64,000 bases of DNA from CAZWDO01 sp964632485 [NCBI: uncultured bacterium]. Its GTDB lineage: Bacteria; JAGOEH01. The stretch is from positions 299,573 to 363,572 of the forward strand of contig CAZWDO010000001.1 of assembly GCA_964632485.1 (NCBI GenBank). The letters run 5' to 3'. The notes under the pieces are model-generated. The model searched no databases. It was not told where the DNA came from and was given only the letters and a program-made list of their open reading frames with translations. The stretch's first letter is position 1; every line of letters begins with the position of its first letter. The position numbers were made by a program, and so were the translations under genes. Of this stretch, positions 1 to 9,130 are shown in pieces.

Positions 1-673
1 TCTCAATCGGCGCGCCCCAGTTTTCCCGACGGTGGGCGGTCACCAGCAAAACGCGTTTTTGAGCGAAATCCACCCGATTGAACAACGCGCTGGAAAATCG
101 ATAAGGCCGATCAGCTATAGACAACAACGCATCAATTACCGTATTGCCGGTAACAAAAATCCGTTCAGCGGGAATATTTTCCCGTAGAAGATGCTCCCGG
201 GCCGATTGGGTTGGCGCAAAATGCAGGTCCGCTAAAACACTGGTCAGCCGCCGATTCATTTCCTCTGGAAATGGTTGATGCTTATCATAGGTGCGTAATC
301 CGGCCTCTACATGGGCAACCGCTATTTTCAGGTAAAAAGCCGCCAATGACGCCGCCGGCACTGTCGTTGTATCTCCCTGCACCAGAACTATATCGGGATG
401 CTCTGTTTCAAGGATCGACTTTAATCCCGACAATACTTGTATAGAAATCTCAAAAGGAGTTTGTTCGCCATTCATAATATTCATATCGTAATCAGGAACA
501 ATCTCAAACAAACGCAATACCTGATCCAGCATTTCACGATGCTGGGCAGTTAAAACAATGACCTGCCGATATTGATCGGGATGTTCAGCCAAACATCGGA
601 TAACCGGAGCCAACTTGATAGCTTCCGGACGGGTGCCGATAACCGTGAGGATTGTAGCTGGTTTATTTGCCAT
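1..673 (-). CDS. wecB: UDP-N-acetylglucosamine 2-epimerase (non-hydrolysing), C-terminus cut by window edge
   Basis: Converts UDP-GlcNAc to UDP-ManNAc in the cytoplasm, a precursor step for surface polysaccharides. Translating the minus strand from the ATG at 673 gives an uninterrupted frame to the window edge, about 224 residues of a family usually near 370. The family landmarks appear in order: VIGTRPEAIK near the N-terminus, QGDTTTV, HVEAGLRT, PEEMNRR and TGNTVID. No in-frame stop occurs, so the gene is truncated only by the window. It lies directly downstream of a glycosyltransferase and a flippase on the same strand, which fits an O-antigen or capsule cluster. The family call is secure; the exact polysaccharide cannot be told. 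Confidence 0.93.
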   Translation of the reverse strand, partial: MANKPATILTVIGTRPEAIKLAPVIRCLAEHPDQYRQVIVLTAQHREMLDQVLRLFEIVPDYDMNIMNGEQTPFEISIQVLSGLKSILETEHPDIVLVQGDTTTVPAASLAAFYLKIAVAHVEAGLRTYDKHQPFPEEMNRRLTSVLADLHFAPTQSAREHLLRENIPAERIFVTGNTVIDALLSIADRPYRFSSALFNRVDFAQKRVLLVTAHRRENWGAPIE

Positions 674-730
674 ATACTCATACAGAGTAAAGTTAGTTAT
701 CCCGACCTGTAAAACGGATAGCGGTATTCT

Positions 731-2044
731 TCACACTGGTTCGGAATGAACAGAAGCAGGCGGGATTTCATTCAAAAGCATTGCTAATTGACGGGTAAGT
801 TCGCTACGCTCAAAGCGCGCCAGAAGCTCTCGAGAGGGATGGCAATCATCCGGCTGAGAGCGAACGGAATCAAACATCATCAGTAAAGCGTCGGCGATAG
901 CGTCCGGGTTGTCCGGCGCTGCAACGGCGCCTAATTTTTCTTCCATCACAAGTGTGGTGATAATTCCAGGGGGCGCAACGGCCAAAATAGGACGCCGCGC
1001 AGCCAGATACTCAAAAAATTTATTGGTCAGAGTCATCCCGCTCAGAACGGTGGGTGGCAGGATCAATAACAGGAGATGCGAGCGGCGCATGATGTTAATA
1101 GCATCCCGATGGGGAATGAATGGCAGGATTTCAACAAAAGGAGCCAGTTTTTCCAAACGACGCCGGTATTCAGGCGCGAATTGTCCGATAAAACGCGCTT
1201 GCGCTGTATTACGGAAAACATCGCTTTGAGCGATGGCGCGGGATAACCCTTCTGGAAACGCATTGTCGACCCGATGCCCTAACATAGTGCCGGCGAATGT
1301 GATCACAAATTTATACTTATTCAGAACCGATGAAGTCGAATCAAAATCTTCCGAATCAAATCCATTGGTTATTGTGCGGCATTTGGATGCGATTGGAGCG
1401 CCAAACAGGGTCTGAGTCGCCTGAGCCAGGGATTCGCTGGTCATTATCGCTCTGTCGCAGCGGTCCAAGACCTGTTTTTCCGCGAATTGCTGCATTTTCA
1501 AGTGAAGTTTCCCTACACCTTGCAATACCTTATTTTCAACTGTCCATGTATCGCGGAAATCGGCGACCCACGGCAATTGTTTATGGTGTTTTAACCATGC
1601 GCCGATCAGATGGACGGAATTGGGTGGCGAAGTAGTCAGAACAACCTCGCATGAATGCTCATCCAACACTCTCAGACACTTCCGTATTGCTCCGGGAATC
1701 CACACGATGTTGGGATCGGGAATCATGACGCGGTGAGCGAAACACACGGCCTGTTTTCGAAACCAGGCGGTTAAAGTGAGTGAATCCGCTGACCCGGGAG
1801 ATGAAGAAAGATGCATTCCCCTGCGTGTCGGCCATGGCCGATGAACCCGATAGACAGGAGTCGATGGCGCTATATCCCGCGCCAGGCTTTCGTCACTATT
1901 CCACAATGTATCTGAGCAGACGACAATTGGCTGCCAGCCGAATTGGGGCAGGTATTTGACAAATTTTGTTACACGCAAGACCCCGGTACCCCCCTGGGGC
2001 GGAAAATCAAAGGTAACGATCAGTACTTTTTTCAATTTCGTCAT
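731..2044 (-). CDS. GT4-like glycosyltransferase
   Basis: Predicted cytoplasmic sugar transferase of 437 residues for surface polysaccharide assembly. The N-terminus reads MTKLKKVLIV, followed by FDFPPQGGTGVLR and a KYLPQFGW segment, the usual opening of GT-B fold family 4 enzymes. The C-terminal half contains the donor-site type region around LTNKFFEYLAARRPI. The open frame extends 46 codons further upstream (to 2182), but that part is a Gly/Arg-rich translation of the intergenic repeat block, so the ATG at 2044 is chosen. The gene sits between wecB and the flippase. The sugar donor and acceptor cannot be inferred. Confidence 0.85.
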   Translation of the reverse strand: MTKLKKVLIVTFDFPPQGGTGVLRVTKFVKYLPQFGWQPIVVCSDTLWNSDESLARDIAPSTPVYRVHRPWPTRRGMHLSSSPGSADSLTLTAWFRKQAVCFAHRVMIPDPNIVWIPGAIRKCLRVLDEHSCEVVLTTSPPNSVHLIGAWLKHHKQLPWVADFRDTWTVENKVLQGVGKLHLKMQQFAEKQVLDRCDRAIMTSESLAQATQTLFGAPIASKCRTITNGFDSEDFDSTSSVLNKYKFVITFAGTMLGHRVDNAFPEGLSRAIAQSDVFRNTAQARFIGQFAPEYRRRLEKLAPFVEILPFIPHRDAINIMRRSHLLLLILPPTVLSGMTLTNKFFEYLAARRPILAVAPPGIITTLVMEEKLGAVAAPDNPDAIADALLMMFDSVRSQPDDCHPSRELLARFERSELTRQLAMLLNEIPPASVHSEPV

Positions 2045-2141
2045 TAATATATATCCTTGATAAGCGTATCGATACTTAATCTGCTTGACCCGAGAACCAA
2101 TTTCGCCCTCACCCTGCCAGCCCCCCCCCTCACCCTGCCCT

Positions 2142-2222
2142 CTCCCCAAGGGGCGAGAGTAAAAGATGGATGTTCTCCCCAAGGGGCGAGGGTAAGATGG
2201 AGCTCTCTCCCCAAGGGGCGAG
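2142..2222. repeat. Three tandem copies of CTCCCCAAGGGGCGAG
   Basis: The 16-base motif occurs at 2142-2157, 2175-2190 and 2207-2222, with period 33 then 32. Related spacers (GTAAGATGGAGCTC-like) separate the copies. Each copy can fold as a short CTC-CCC/GGG-GAG hairpin. A C-rich degenerate stretch precedes them (2103-2140). The block sits between the flippase stop and the glycosyltransferase start. It resembles small interspersed intergenic repeats; whether it is dispersed in the genome cannot be seen here. Confidence 0.8.
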
Positions 2223-2224
2223 GG

Positions 2225-3457
2225 TTAAGACGGCGAGTGAGAAACCCGGGAAATCTGAACTACCCGCCGATAAAACCACAGCGCCAGAATGAAACATAAC
2301 GTATATGATAATGTAGAAGCCAAAGCGGCGCCGCTAATTCCATGGCGGGGAATCAGCAATAAGTCCAGGCCGACAGTCATCACCAGAGCTAAAGCGGAAT
2401 TGATGGAATTGTAGTGGGGAAATCCGCGGCCCGCGATTTCATTGGTCAGCACCTTAGCGCCGCCAAGAAGGATCACGCCCGGTAGCAATATCAGCAATGC
2501 GGGGTAAGCTCCCAGAAAAGCCGCTGGATAAATTTTCCCGATCAGCAATTTACCGGTAAGCGCCAAAAAAATTCCCCCCAGTAAGCTGATGATCAGGGTA
2601 ATCCGAAAAACACGCGGAGTGAAAAGATTCATGGTTCGCGCATCAGTAGCGGCGGCTTGCGGAAAAATAACATACCCTACCGAGTGCGGCAGATACCATA
2701 GCAATTCAGCCAATGCCACCGCGATGCTGTATAAACCCACATCAGCCGAACCCATATAAAAATTTACCAAAAAAAGGTCCAGCCGATAGTTAAAAAACTG
2801 GAACAGGTTACCGATATAACTCCGGCTCCCGAAATTCAAAGTCATACGCAGTATTGGCCATTGCCAATGGGGCATCAAACGCCCGCCTTCTTTCCGAAGG
2901 GCATAGCAGGTAATAACCAACCGGATTATCCAGGCGCTCAGGGCGGCTAAAGCGCCACCGATAACACCCAAATTTAACCCGACAATAGCCAAACCGGTCA
3001 AAACCAAAATCAACAAATTTTGAATTAAAGTGATGATGTTAAGTTTGAAAATGTTCCTGAGCCCCAACAGAATGCCGCTGAAATAGTCATTGAGGAGCTG
3101 AGCGGGCAAGGCGATTATTACCACGATCACCAGCGCCACCGAAACATTGGGCAGCCATATTGCCAATCGTCCGGATGCCTGAAGCGCGCTGATCAGAATC
3201 GTCCCTGCCAGGGTGGCAGTCAGGGCCATGGCAACCGAATTGCGGCTCAATACGGATACGCTCAATCGCCGGGATCCGGCAAAATACACATTGGCCGCGC
3301 CCAGACCCGCGCCTGAAAATATCACCAGCAGGGTAGGAATCGTCAAAATCAACGAAAGCGCGCCTTTGCCGGAAGGGCCAAGGATACGTGCCACGAGTAT
3401 TGAGTTAGCTATTAACAGGCACGCCGAAAAAATCTGTGTAAAAAATGTAAATGACAC
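2225..3457 (-). CDS. Wzx-type polysaccharide flippase (MATE/MOP superfamily)
   Basis: Polytopic inner membrane protein, 410 residues from the GTG at 3457, with about 12 hydrophobic segments and the N-terminal pattern SILVARILGPSGKGALSL typical of oligosaccharide exporters. It would flip lipid-linked saccharide units to the periplasm. The start is doubtful. No ribosome site precedes the GTG, and the frame stays open 37 codons upstream without ATG, GTG or TTG. An ATA codon at 3535 lies 5 bases after AAAGGAGA, and using it would add 26 plausible residues (ISAISSVSRLARAF). The last residues before the stop run into the repeat block, so the C-terminus may have been altered by repeat insertion. Confidence 0.82.
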   Translation of the reverse strand: MSFTFFTQIFSACLLIANSILVARILGPSGKGALSLILTIPTLLVIFSGAGLGAANVYFAGSRRLSVSVLSRNSVAMALTATLAGTILISALQASGRLAIWLPNVSVALVIVVIIALPAQLLNDYFSGILLGLRNIFKLNIITLIQNLLILVLTGLAIVGLNLGVIGGALAALSAWIIRLVITCYALRKEGGRLMPHWQWPILRMTLNFGSRSYIGNLFQFFNYRLDLFLVNFYMGSADVGLYSIAVALAELLWYLPHSVGYVIFPQAAATDARTMNLFTPRVFRITLIISLLGGIFLALTGKLLIGKIYPAAFLGAYPALLILLPGVILLGGAKVLTNEIAGRGFPHYNSINSALALVMTVGLDLLLIPRHGISGAALASTLSYTLCFILALWFYRRVVQISRVSHSPS

Positions 3458-3708
3458 TTTGGCGACAAACTTATCACTACGTAGTTCATCCTGGAACGCT
3501 CTCGCTAAGCGCGAAACAGACGATATGGCGCTTATTTTCTCTCCTTTGGTACGGCGACATTCATAAAGTCACTTTATTCTTTTATAAGCAACGGATAATT
3601 ATCAAAATGTAAACCGATGATCATTTGGGCTGAATCGGAGACAAATACCCCGAAACCAGCCACAAGAAATCATAATATCAGTTTTCAAATTTATTAATTG
3701 GCGGTAAA

Positions 3709-6198
3709 TCAGCGTAAAAGTACTAATTTTTTGGTCAATCGGCTATTATCTATTTTCATACTGTAAAAATAGATTCCGCTGGCGACTCGCTGTCCCGAAC
3801 GATCAATTCCATCCCAGATTATTTTATGCCTTCCCGGCAAATAGTATTGATCCACTATCGTTTGGACGGACTCTCCCAGCATATTGTAAATTTCCAGTTT
3901 AACCCTGGATGATCTGATTACTTCAAAATAAATTTCAGTATTGGAATTGAAGGGATTAGGAATATTTTGAAATAATTGATTTTTAGCTGGTGGAGAAAAA
4001 ACGGGGTTTTCCGCGCTATGAGTTAATTCACCGAACTCAAAAACATCATCACGGGTTAACGGTTTATTTATCACTAAATCAAAAATATCCCCGGGTTGGG
4101 GATTAATAACGGACGCGCTTCCCTGGAAAAACAATCCCCATGTAATCACCAGCGAATCCGGTTTTAATTCCTCCAGAATGTAGAGTTCATCCATTTGCGA
4201 AATAGAATGATCATTATCATAATCAATGAATATCACCTCAGATTTCCTGGTTTCGGTGACATTCCATACCGTGAACTTCATGGGCTCCACGGGCGCATCC
4301 ATGTAACTGAAAGATGAATCCACAATATCGGCATAAAAAGTAATCCGGTAATCTGCGGGATAGGGATAACCGCGAATCAAAGCGGAATTGAACTCAAATT
4401 CCGGCAATTGGATAGTCACCGTCAGACTGGAAGCACCAGCACTCCAGCGTGAACTCTCTTCATTCACTCGCGGGGGATCATAATCTTGAATCTGCAACCG
4501 TATTCCATCAAAAAGCGGACCTTCGGCGGCATGATTTCCAATCTTTACATCGCTAAGCATCAGCCTGTCAAGGGTTATATCCCGGATACTATATTGCTTT
4601 TCACCTTCCACGCTATCCTGGATAGTAAGTTGGTAAGTGTGACCGGTCAAACGAGCCGGGTCAATAAGATGGGATTCAATTTCAGCATCGGCTGATCCCT
4701 GAATATGCCTGATAGCCGGACCCTGGCTTCTCTGATTCTCCTTGATAAACACAGGCGTCTGATCACTATAATGGTTTATTCCATCCGAAATTTCAAGCTT
4801 TACAGCCGAATACCGTGAATTTGGCAAATCAGGAAGGTTTATGCTGAATAGTTGCGCGGCAGTATCTTGAAAAACAGGCATTTGTAAAAATGTCACAAAC
4901 GACGACCCGCTATCGGAACTGCTTAATACCTGAATATTCAACGAATCTGTTTCCGGATCACCGATAAGCAATGATAAAACTAAACTATCGTCAGTGAACA
5001 CGCTGTTGACGGTAAACTGCGATTTATCGATTTTAACAAATGGAGCGCCATTCATGGCATTATTAATACTAAAATAGGAAGACTGAGCCGAATTCAGAAT
5101 GATTCCCTGGGGTGTTTTCAAAAACACCTTAATCAATCCAAAAACACAATCGTTCTCATCTACCGTATTCCAGTCATAATAACCGGTGTTGGACGACGAG
5201 TGAATCAACTTCCAGCTCAATGCCGCATCCGGACTGAAGCGGATTTCACATAAATTCTCCGGTTGAGCAGAATTCCAGCTTATCCGCGCAGTACCCTTCA
5301 AACTGGCAAACCGTTCGGGAGATGTAATAGTCAATGTGGTCGTATCTTTCCTGCTTTTTTCAAAAACCCATTGGAAAAGCATGGGATTATTATAGGATTT
5401 ATTCCAGATATCATGCCCTTCATTGGGATATTCTGTGTATAATAATTGCGCGTGATTTTGGATATAGTACAAAACAGCGCTGTCAGACAGGCCGGAGCAA
5501 TCTCCCGAATGACAATGGGTATAAATAACCGTACAACCCAACTGCTCAAACGCGGTCATCAAATCCTGAGAAGAGGAGGCAGGAACAAGCGGGTCAATTT
5601 GCCCATGAAACGTCCATACCGGCAGATCAATAATCTTCGATACGAGGCTGACGTTTCCCCCGCCGCTCATGGGAACCGCCGCCGCAAATCGTTCAGGATA
5701 TTGTGTTATCAGGTACCAAGTACCGTATCCTCCCATGGATAAACCAGTCGCATATAAACGGTTGATATCGATTGAATACTCAATGAGCAAGGAATCGATA
5801 ATAGAATTGGCAGCTTCGATTTCACCAGTGCCAGACCAGTTGGACGAGTACGGACATTGGGGAGCGACCACAAAACAGGGGTAATTTTCCTGATTGAGAG
5901 GGTCTGCCCATGCCGTTGCCAGACGATTTTGTTGAATCTGAATTAAATTATCCGAACCTCTTTCGCCGGAACCGTGCAATGCCAGGACCAGGGGATATTT
6001 TATCACGGGATCATAGTTTTCCGGCACAAATAATCGATAGGGAAGCGTTCCCCCCGAATAGGGCTGCATTCGACTGACAAATTTGGCGACAATAGAGGGC
6101 TGGGAAAACGAGCTGTTAAATGATAATAAACCCGCAACTACTATTGATATGTATGCAAAGATTTTATTGATTCTATTTCTTAATTTATTCCTGTTCAT
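3709..6198 (-). CDS. Secreted alpha/beta-hydrolase esterase with T9SS type-A sorting domain
   Basis: Exported multidomain esterase of 829 residues. An N-terminal signal segment (residues 12-33) is followed by an esterase domain similar to PHB-depolymerase or feruloyl-type enzymes. The oxyanion region is ALHGSGERG (73-81), the nucleophile is Ser154 in GLSMGG, Asp202 lies in IDPLVP and His262 in NEGHDIW. The middle of the protein has beta-sandwich-like segments. The last 85 residues (FQNIPNPFN onward, ending KKLVLLR) form a type-A T9SS C-terminal sorting domain with the GIYFY motif, so the protein is probably exported through T9SS and anchored or released at the surface. AAAGGAAAG precedes the ATG. 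The substrate is unknown; a polysaccharide ester or polyester is possible. Confidence 0.88.
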   Translation of the reverse strand: MNRNKLRNRINKIFAYISIVVAGLLSFNSSFSQPSIVAKFVSRMQPYSGGTLPYRLFVPENYDPVIKYPLVLALHGSGERGSDNLIQIQQNRLATAWADPLNQENYPCFVVAPQCPYSSNWSGTGEIEAANSIIDSLLIEYSIDINRLYATGLSMGGYGTWYLITQYPERFAAAVPMSGGGNVSLVSKIIDLPVWTFHGQIDPLVPASSSQDLMTAFEQLGCTVIYTHCHSGDCSGLSDSAVLYYIQNHAQLLYTEYPNEGHDIWNKSYNNPMLFQWVFEKSRKDTTTLTITSPERFASLKGTARISWNSAQPENLCEIRFSPDAALSWKLIHSSSNTGYYDWNTVDENDCVFGLIKVFLKTPQGIILNSAQSSYFSINNAMNGAPFVKIDKSQFTVNSVFTDDSLVLSLLIGDPETDSLNIQVLSSSDSGSSFVTFLQMPVFQDTAAQLFSINLPDLPNSRYSAVKLEISDGINHYSDQTPVFIKENQRSQGPAIRHIQGSADAEIESHLIDPARLTGHTYQLTIQDSVEGEKQYSIRDITLDRLMLSDVKIGNHAAEGPLFDGIRLQIQDYDPPRVNEESSRWSAGASSLTVTIQLPEFEFNSALIRGYPYPADYRITFYADIVDSSFSYMDAPVEPMKFTVWNVTETRKSEVIFIDYDNDHSISQMDELYILEELKPDSLVITWGLFFQGSASVINPQPGDIFDLVINKPLTRDDVFEFGELTHSAENPVFSPPAKNQLFQNIPNPFNSNTEIYFEVIRSSRVKLEIYNMLGESVQTIVDQYYLPGRHKIIWDGIDRSGQRVASGIYFYSMKIDNSRLTKKLVLLR

Positions 6199-6427
6199 AG
6201 CTCTTTCCTTTTTAATTATTCATCGTGCGGAGTGTCTGTTTGGTAATTTTTCATCCTAACCGTTTGCTTTTTCATCATATTCTATTGCTTAATTAATTTT
6301 TTATCGTATCGGGGGATTCTTGTGTAACTCGATTAGACATCATACATTCTCCCCTAACTTCAATACAGGAAATAACATACGCAGTATCAAGCGGAGTTTG
6401 AAAATAAAATTCAAGTCAGAAAACAAT

Positions 6428-8089
6428 TCATCTAATTATCAATTCGACTCTTCGATTAAGTTCCCGTCCTTTTTCCGTATCATTGGAAGCGATCGGTTGG
6501 GATGAACCTTTTCCCGAACAGATTAGGATTTCAGCATTGATGCCGGCATTGACCAAGCGTTTCTTAACGGCTTCCGCGCGCTTTTGTGAAAGCAGCGTGT
6601 TATAGTCCCGAGTTCCTACATTATCGGTATGGCCCACAATTTCAAATTTGTATTTGGGATTTTCTTTAATCAACTCTAAAACTTTCTGTAAATCGATATC
6701 CGATTCGGGTCTGATTTCATCCGAATCAAAATCAAATAACAGATTATTTAAAATCAGTTTTGAGCCTTTAGCAATGGGCATCAATAAAATATCGTTAATA
6801 ATCCGGTCCGTTGTCAGCTTATTATGCGTGTTAATGACTGAAGAAGAAAAAAGATACCCTTTTTTATGGGCCCAAAGGGAATAATTTTTCCCCGACGAAA
6901 TAGATACTTCATAAGCGCCATTTTTTTTATCGCTCTTCAAGGCTGTTGAATCAGCGAGATTCCCTGATTCACGAATTATAATGGCGCTTTCCAGCGCTTT
7001 TAATGTTAATGCATCTTTAACCGTACCCGAAAGAATCAGACTGACTATCGGTTGTTGAGAGGTATTTTGCGGTTTACCCAATTGTATTTTGGGAAGTGTT
7101 GTCATATAGATATCCCCGTTTCCTTCCCTGTCTGAAAAAAAATAAGCGGTTTTTCCATCCCCGGCTATGGATAAACGGCCATCCTGACCGGAAGAGCTGA
7201 TTGGCATTCCCAGAAGTTCCGGAGTTGTCCATTCGTTATTTACCAAAGTACTGCGAAATATATCATTTTTACCAATACCCGGATGACCATTGGAAGCAAA
7301 ATATAAGGTCCTTCCATTGGGAGAAAGAAAAGGGGCAGATTCATCTGCCGGAGTGTTTATAATTTCACCCAGATTTTTCGGGACTCCCCATTTATTATTA
7401 GCATCTTTTTCCATCAGCCAAATATCCCATTGCCCGAAGCCAATTCCTTGAGGATTACAGGAAAAATAGAGCTTTTTCTTATCCGGAGTTAAGTAAGGAT
7501 CCTGATACGTCACAAACGACACTCCGCCATCCCCTTTATAGGTAGAAAAAGGGTCTAATGCTTCAATTAGTTCCCAGCCGTTGGCAGTTTTTTTTGCCAG
7601 AATAATCCCCTGATTCAGATTTACTAATGTATCGCCTTTTTTTTCTCCTGCGTCAGCGACAATGCTCATTTTATGAGATTTCGCAAAGACCATGGCTTCT
7701 CCATCGGGAGTGATTGATCCCATCAAGTTTAAATCCTCCTGATTCATGGGAGAATCCATTTTTTTTACATTTGATCCCTGCCCCTGGTTTATATCCGCCC
7801 GTAAAATATCCAATTTCATGAACCCGGTCATTCGTGAAAAATAAAGAGTTTTGCCATTGGAATAAATAAAAGGGGCCATTTCATTGGAGGAAGTATTAAC
7901 ACTGCCAGTGAGTTTTTGTACTTCGACATTTTCTTGTTTGTTGATACGGATACGATTATCCAATTCACCCATTTTAGAAAACCGAACACAACTTGAAAGA
8001 CCCAAATCGCAAATTACAACACCCACGAGCAGGAAAGCGAATCTTAGCTGAATACTATTTACCCGAATGGCTCTTTTCGCTGTTTTCAT
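6428..8089 (-). CDS. PD40 beta-propeller / OmpA-family lipoprotein
   Basis: Outer membrane-associated protein of 553 residues. The N-terminus has a hydrophobic stretch ending in LGLSSC, a lipobox-like site. Residues 70-330 contain repeated PD40 (TolB-like propeller) units such as SPNGRTLYFASNG. A short carboxypeptidase-regulatory-like beta domain follows (LSGTVKDALTLKALESA). The C-terminus is an OmpA peptidoglycan-binding domain (FDFDSDEIRPES, VGHTDNVGTRDYN, LSQKRAEAVKKRL, LNRRVELII). This architecture is common in Bacteroidetes-like envelopes and tethers an outer membrane lipoprotein to the cell wall. Its TTGACA/TATACT promoter lies about 250 bases upstream. Confidence 0.88.
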   Translation of the reverse strand: MKTAKRAIRVNSIQLRFAFLLVGVVICDLGLSSCVRFSKMGELDNRIRINKQENVEVQKLTGSVNTSSNEMAPFIYSNGKTLYFSRMTGFMKLDILRADINQGQGSNVKKMDSPMNQEDLNLMGSITPDGEAMVFAKSHKMSIVADAGEKKGDTLVNLNQGIILAKKTANGWELIEALDPFSTYKGDGGVSFVTYQDPYLTPDKKKLYFSCNPQGIGFGQWDIWLMEKDANNKWGVPKNLGEIINTPADESAPFLSPNGRTLYFASNGHPGIGKNDIFRSTLVNNEWTTPELLGMPISSSGQDGRLSIAGDGKTAYFFSDREGNGDIYMTTLPKIQLGKPQNTSQQPIVSLILSGTVKDALTLKALESAIIIRESGNLADSTALKSDKKNGAYEVSISSGKNYSLWAHKKGYLFSSSVINTHNKLTTDRIINDILLMPIAKGSKLILNNLLFDFDSDEIRPESDIDLQKVLELIKENPKYKFEIVGHTDNVGTRDYNTLLSQKRAEAVKKRLVNAGINAEILICSGKGSSQPIASNDTEKGRELNRRVELIIR

Positions 8090-8715
8090 AGATTTTCACC
8101 AACTTTCTGAATAATGGTTATTGTAAGCGCTGACTCCCCAGGTCGTTTAAAAAGCTTTTCCGACCAACGAAGGATGAACTTTTTTTTTAAATGATCTTCA
8201 TTTTCTTAAAAAATATTTAAAGCTATCGCATGGTCAATGTTAATTTTGATCCACTTTAATCTCTATATGATTTATTCAAATCCTAACGGTATAGAAACGT
8301 TCATCCCTCAGGATAAAAAAGCTAAAACTCTATTAACAAGTATAACGCAAATCCAATAATTGTCAAGTTATTTTTTTTGAATGCGAATAGGGTCACCAAA
8401 CGTGGATCGCGCCAGGACTTGGTTTTCAAAATGCCTTGAATTGCGATGTTATGATGCCGTGATAAAAGCCATGATTAGTCTATGCGATAGCGAACCCATT
8501 TTCAACGCCGAGGGTCTATCGGTTGCGATAGGACGGAATATACGAATCCCAAGGTGATTAAAAATTCATTGATTCTTTTTTGAATAAAAGCTTCTCTAAA
8601 GTTTAGCGGGTGTTAGGTACTACTCTCCATCTTCATTGAAGCGCAACACTAGTACACGCCGGAGGCTATTGGTGTGCGTTTGATTATAGCATATTCATTA
8701 ATATATTCTTATTTC
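8090..8715. other. Intergenic region without a convincing gene
   Basis: AT-rich near 8089-8380, where the minus promoter lies, then more mixed sequence. A weak hairpin (CACGCC/GGTGTG) occurs near 8655-8680. One 58-codon plus-strand frame (8381-8557) has no ribosome site and no recognisable features. Nothing else is supported. Confidence 0.6.
8339..8366 (-). promoter_or_regulatory. Sigma-70-like promoter for the PD40-OmpA gene
   Basis: On the minus strand TTGACA (8366-8361), 16 bases, then TATACT (8344-8339). It is directed at the gene starting at 8089, giving a leader of about 240 bases. Confidence 0.6.
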
Positions 8716-9057
8716 TTATGCCGCTCGTGTTTTACCTAAAAGCATTTTCCTGGGGTCGCCTTTAGTTTGCCAACTCAGGATGAAAAGGTAGGTGGTGAGG
8801 AACAGGCTGCCAAAAAACAATGCCAGCAGACTGAGCACCAGTCCGGGGATTGTAAATTGATGCCGCCATGCTACCCAAAGGCAGGAGAACATCAACATGA
8901 AAGTGAAATCCAGATTGAACTGACCGGGCCAAGTCAGGGTTGCGATATCGCCAAAGAAGATGCTGAGCAGGCCCATGCCATGATTCACGATAACAATGGC
9001 CGTGTAGCCAACAATGGCTACCCAGAGAACGATCAGAAAAACGCGGAATGCGGTCAT
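8716..9057 (-). CDS. Small conserved-looking inner membrane protein, function unknown
   Basis: 113 residues with three hydrophobic helices (about 5-28, 44-62 and 70-95), a central FGDIATLTWPGQFNLDF segment and a basic C-terminal tail. A good ribosome site (AAGGAAAGGA) stands 8 bases before the ATG. The ATG is preceded by only a short intergenic space from the T9SS protein gene upstream, so they could be co-transcribed. The pattern resembles small membrane proteins annotated as hypothetical in many bacteria. No function is assigned. Confidence 0.7.
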   Translation of the reverse strand: MTAFRVFLIVLWVAIVGYTAIVIVNHGMGLLSIFFGDIATLTWPGQFNLDFTFMLMFSCLWVAWRHQFTIPGLVLSLLALFFGSLFLTTYLFILSWQTKGDPRKMLLGKTRAA

Positions 9058-9130
9058 TGCTTATTCCTTTCCTTATTGCTTGGATTGCCAAGATTGTACG
9101 GCACCAGAAAAGATAAATTAAACACTACGG

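Noticed and set aside
2045-2182. 46 extra codons at the N-terminus of the glycosyltransferase
   Set aside because: They translate the intergenic repeat block into Gly/Arg-rich sequence; the ATG at 2044 gives the family N-terminus.
8381-8557. 58-codon plus-strand frame in the 8.1-8.7 kb gap
   Set aside because: No ribosome site, no promoter on that strand and no recognisable composition or motif; treated as chance.
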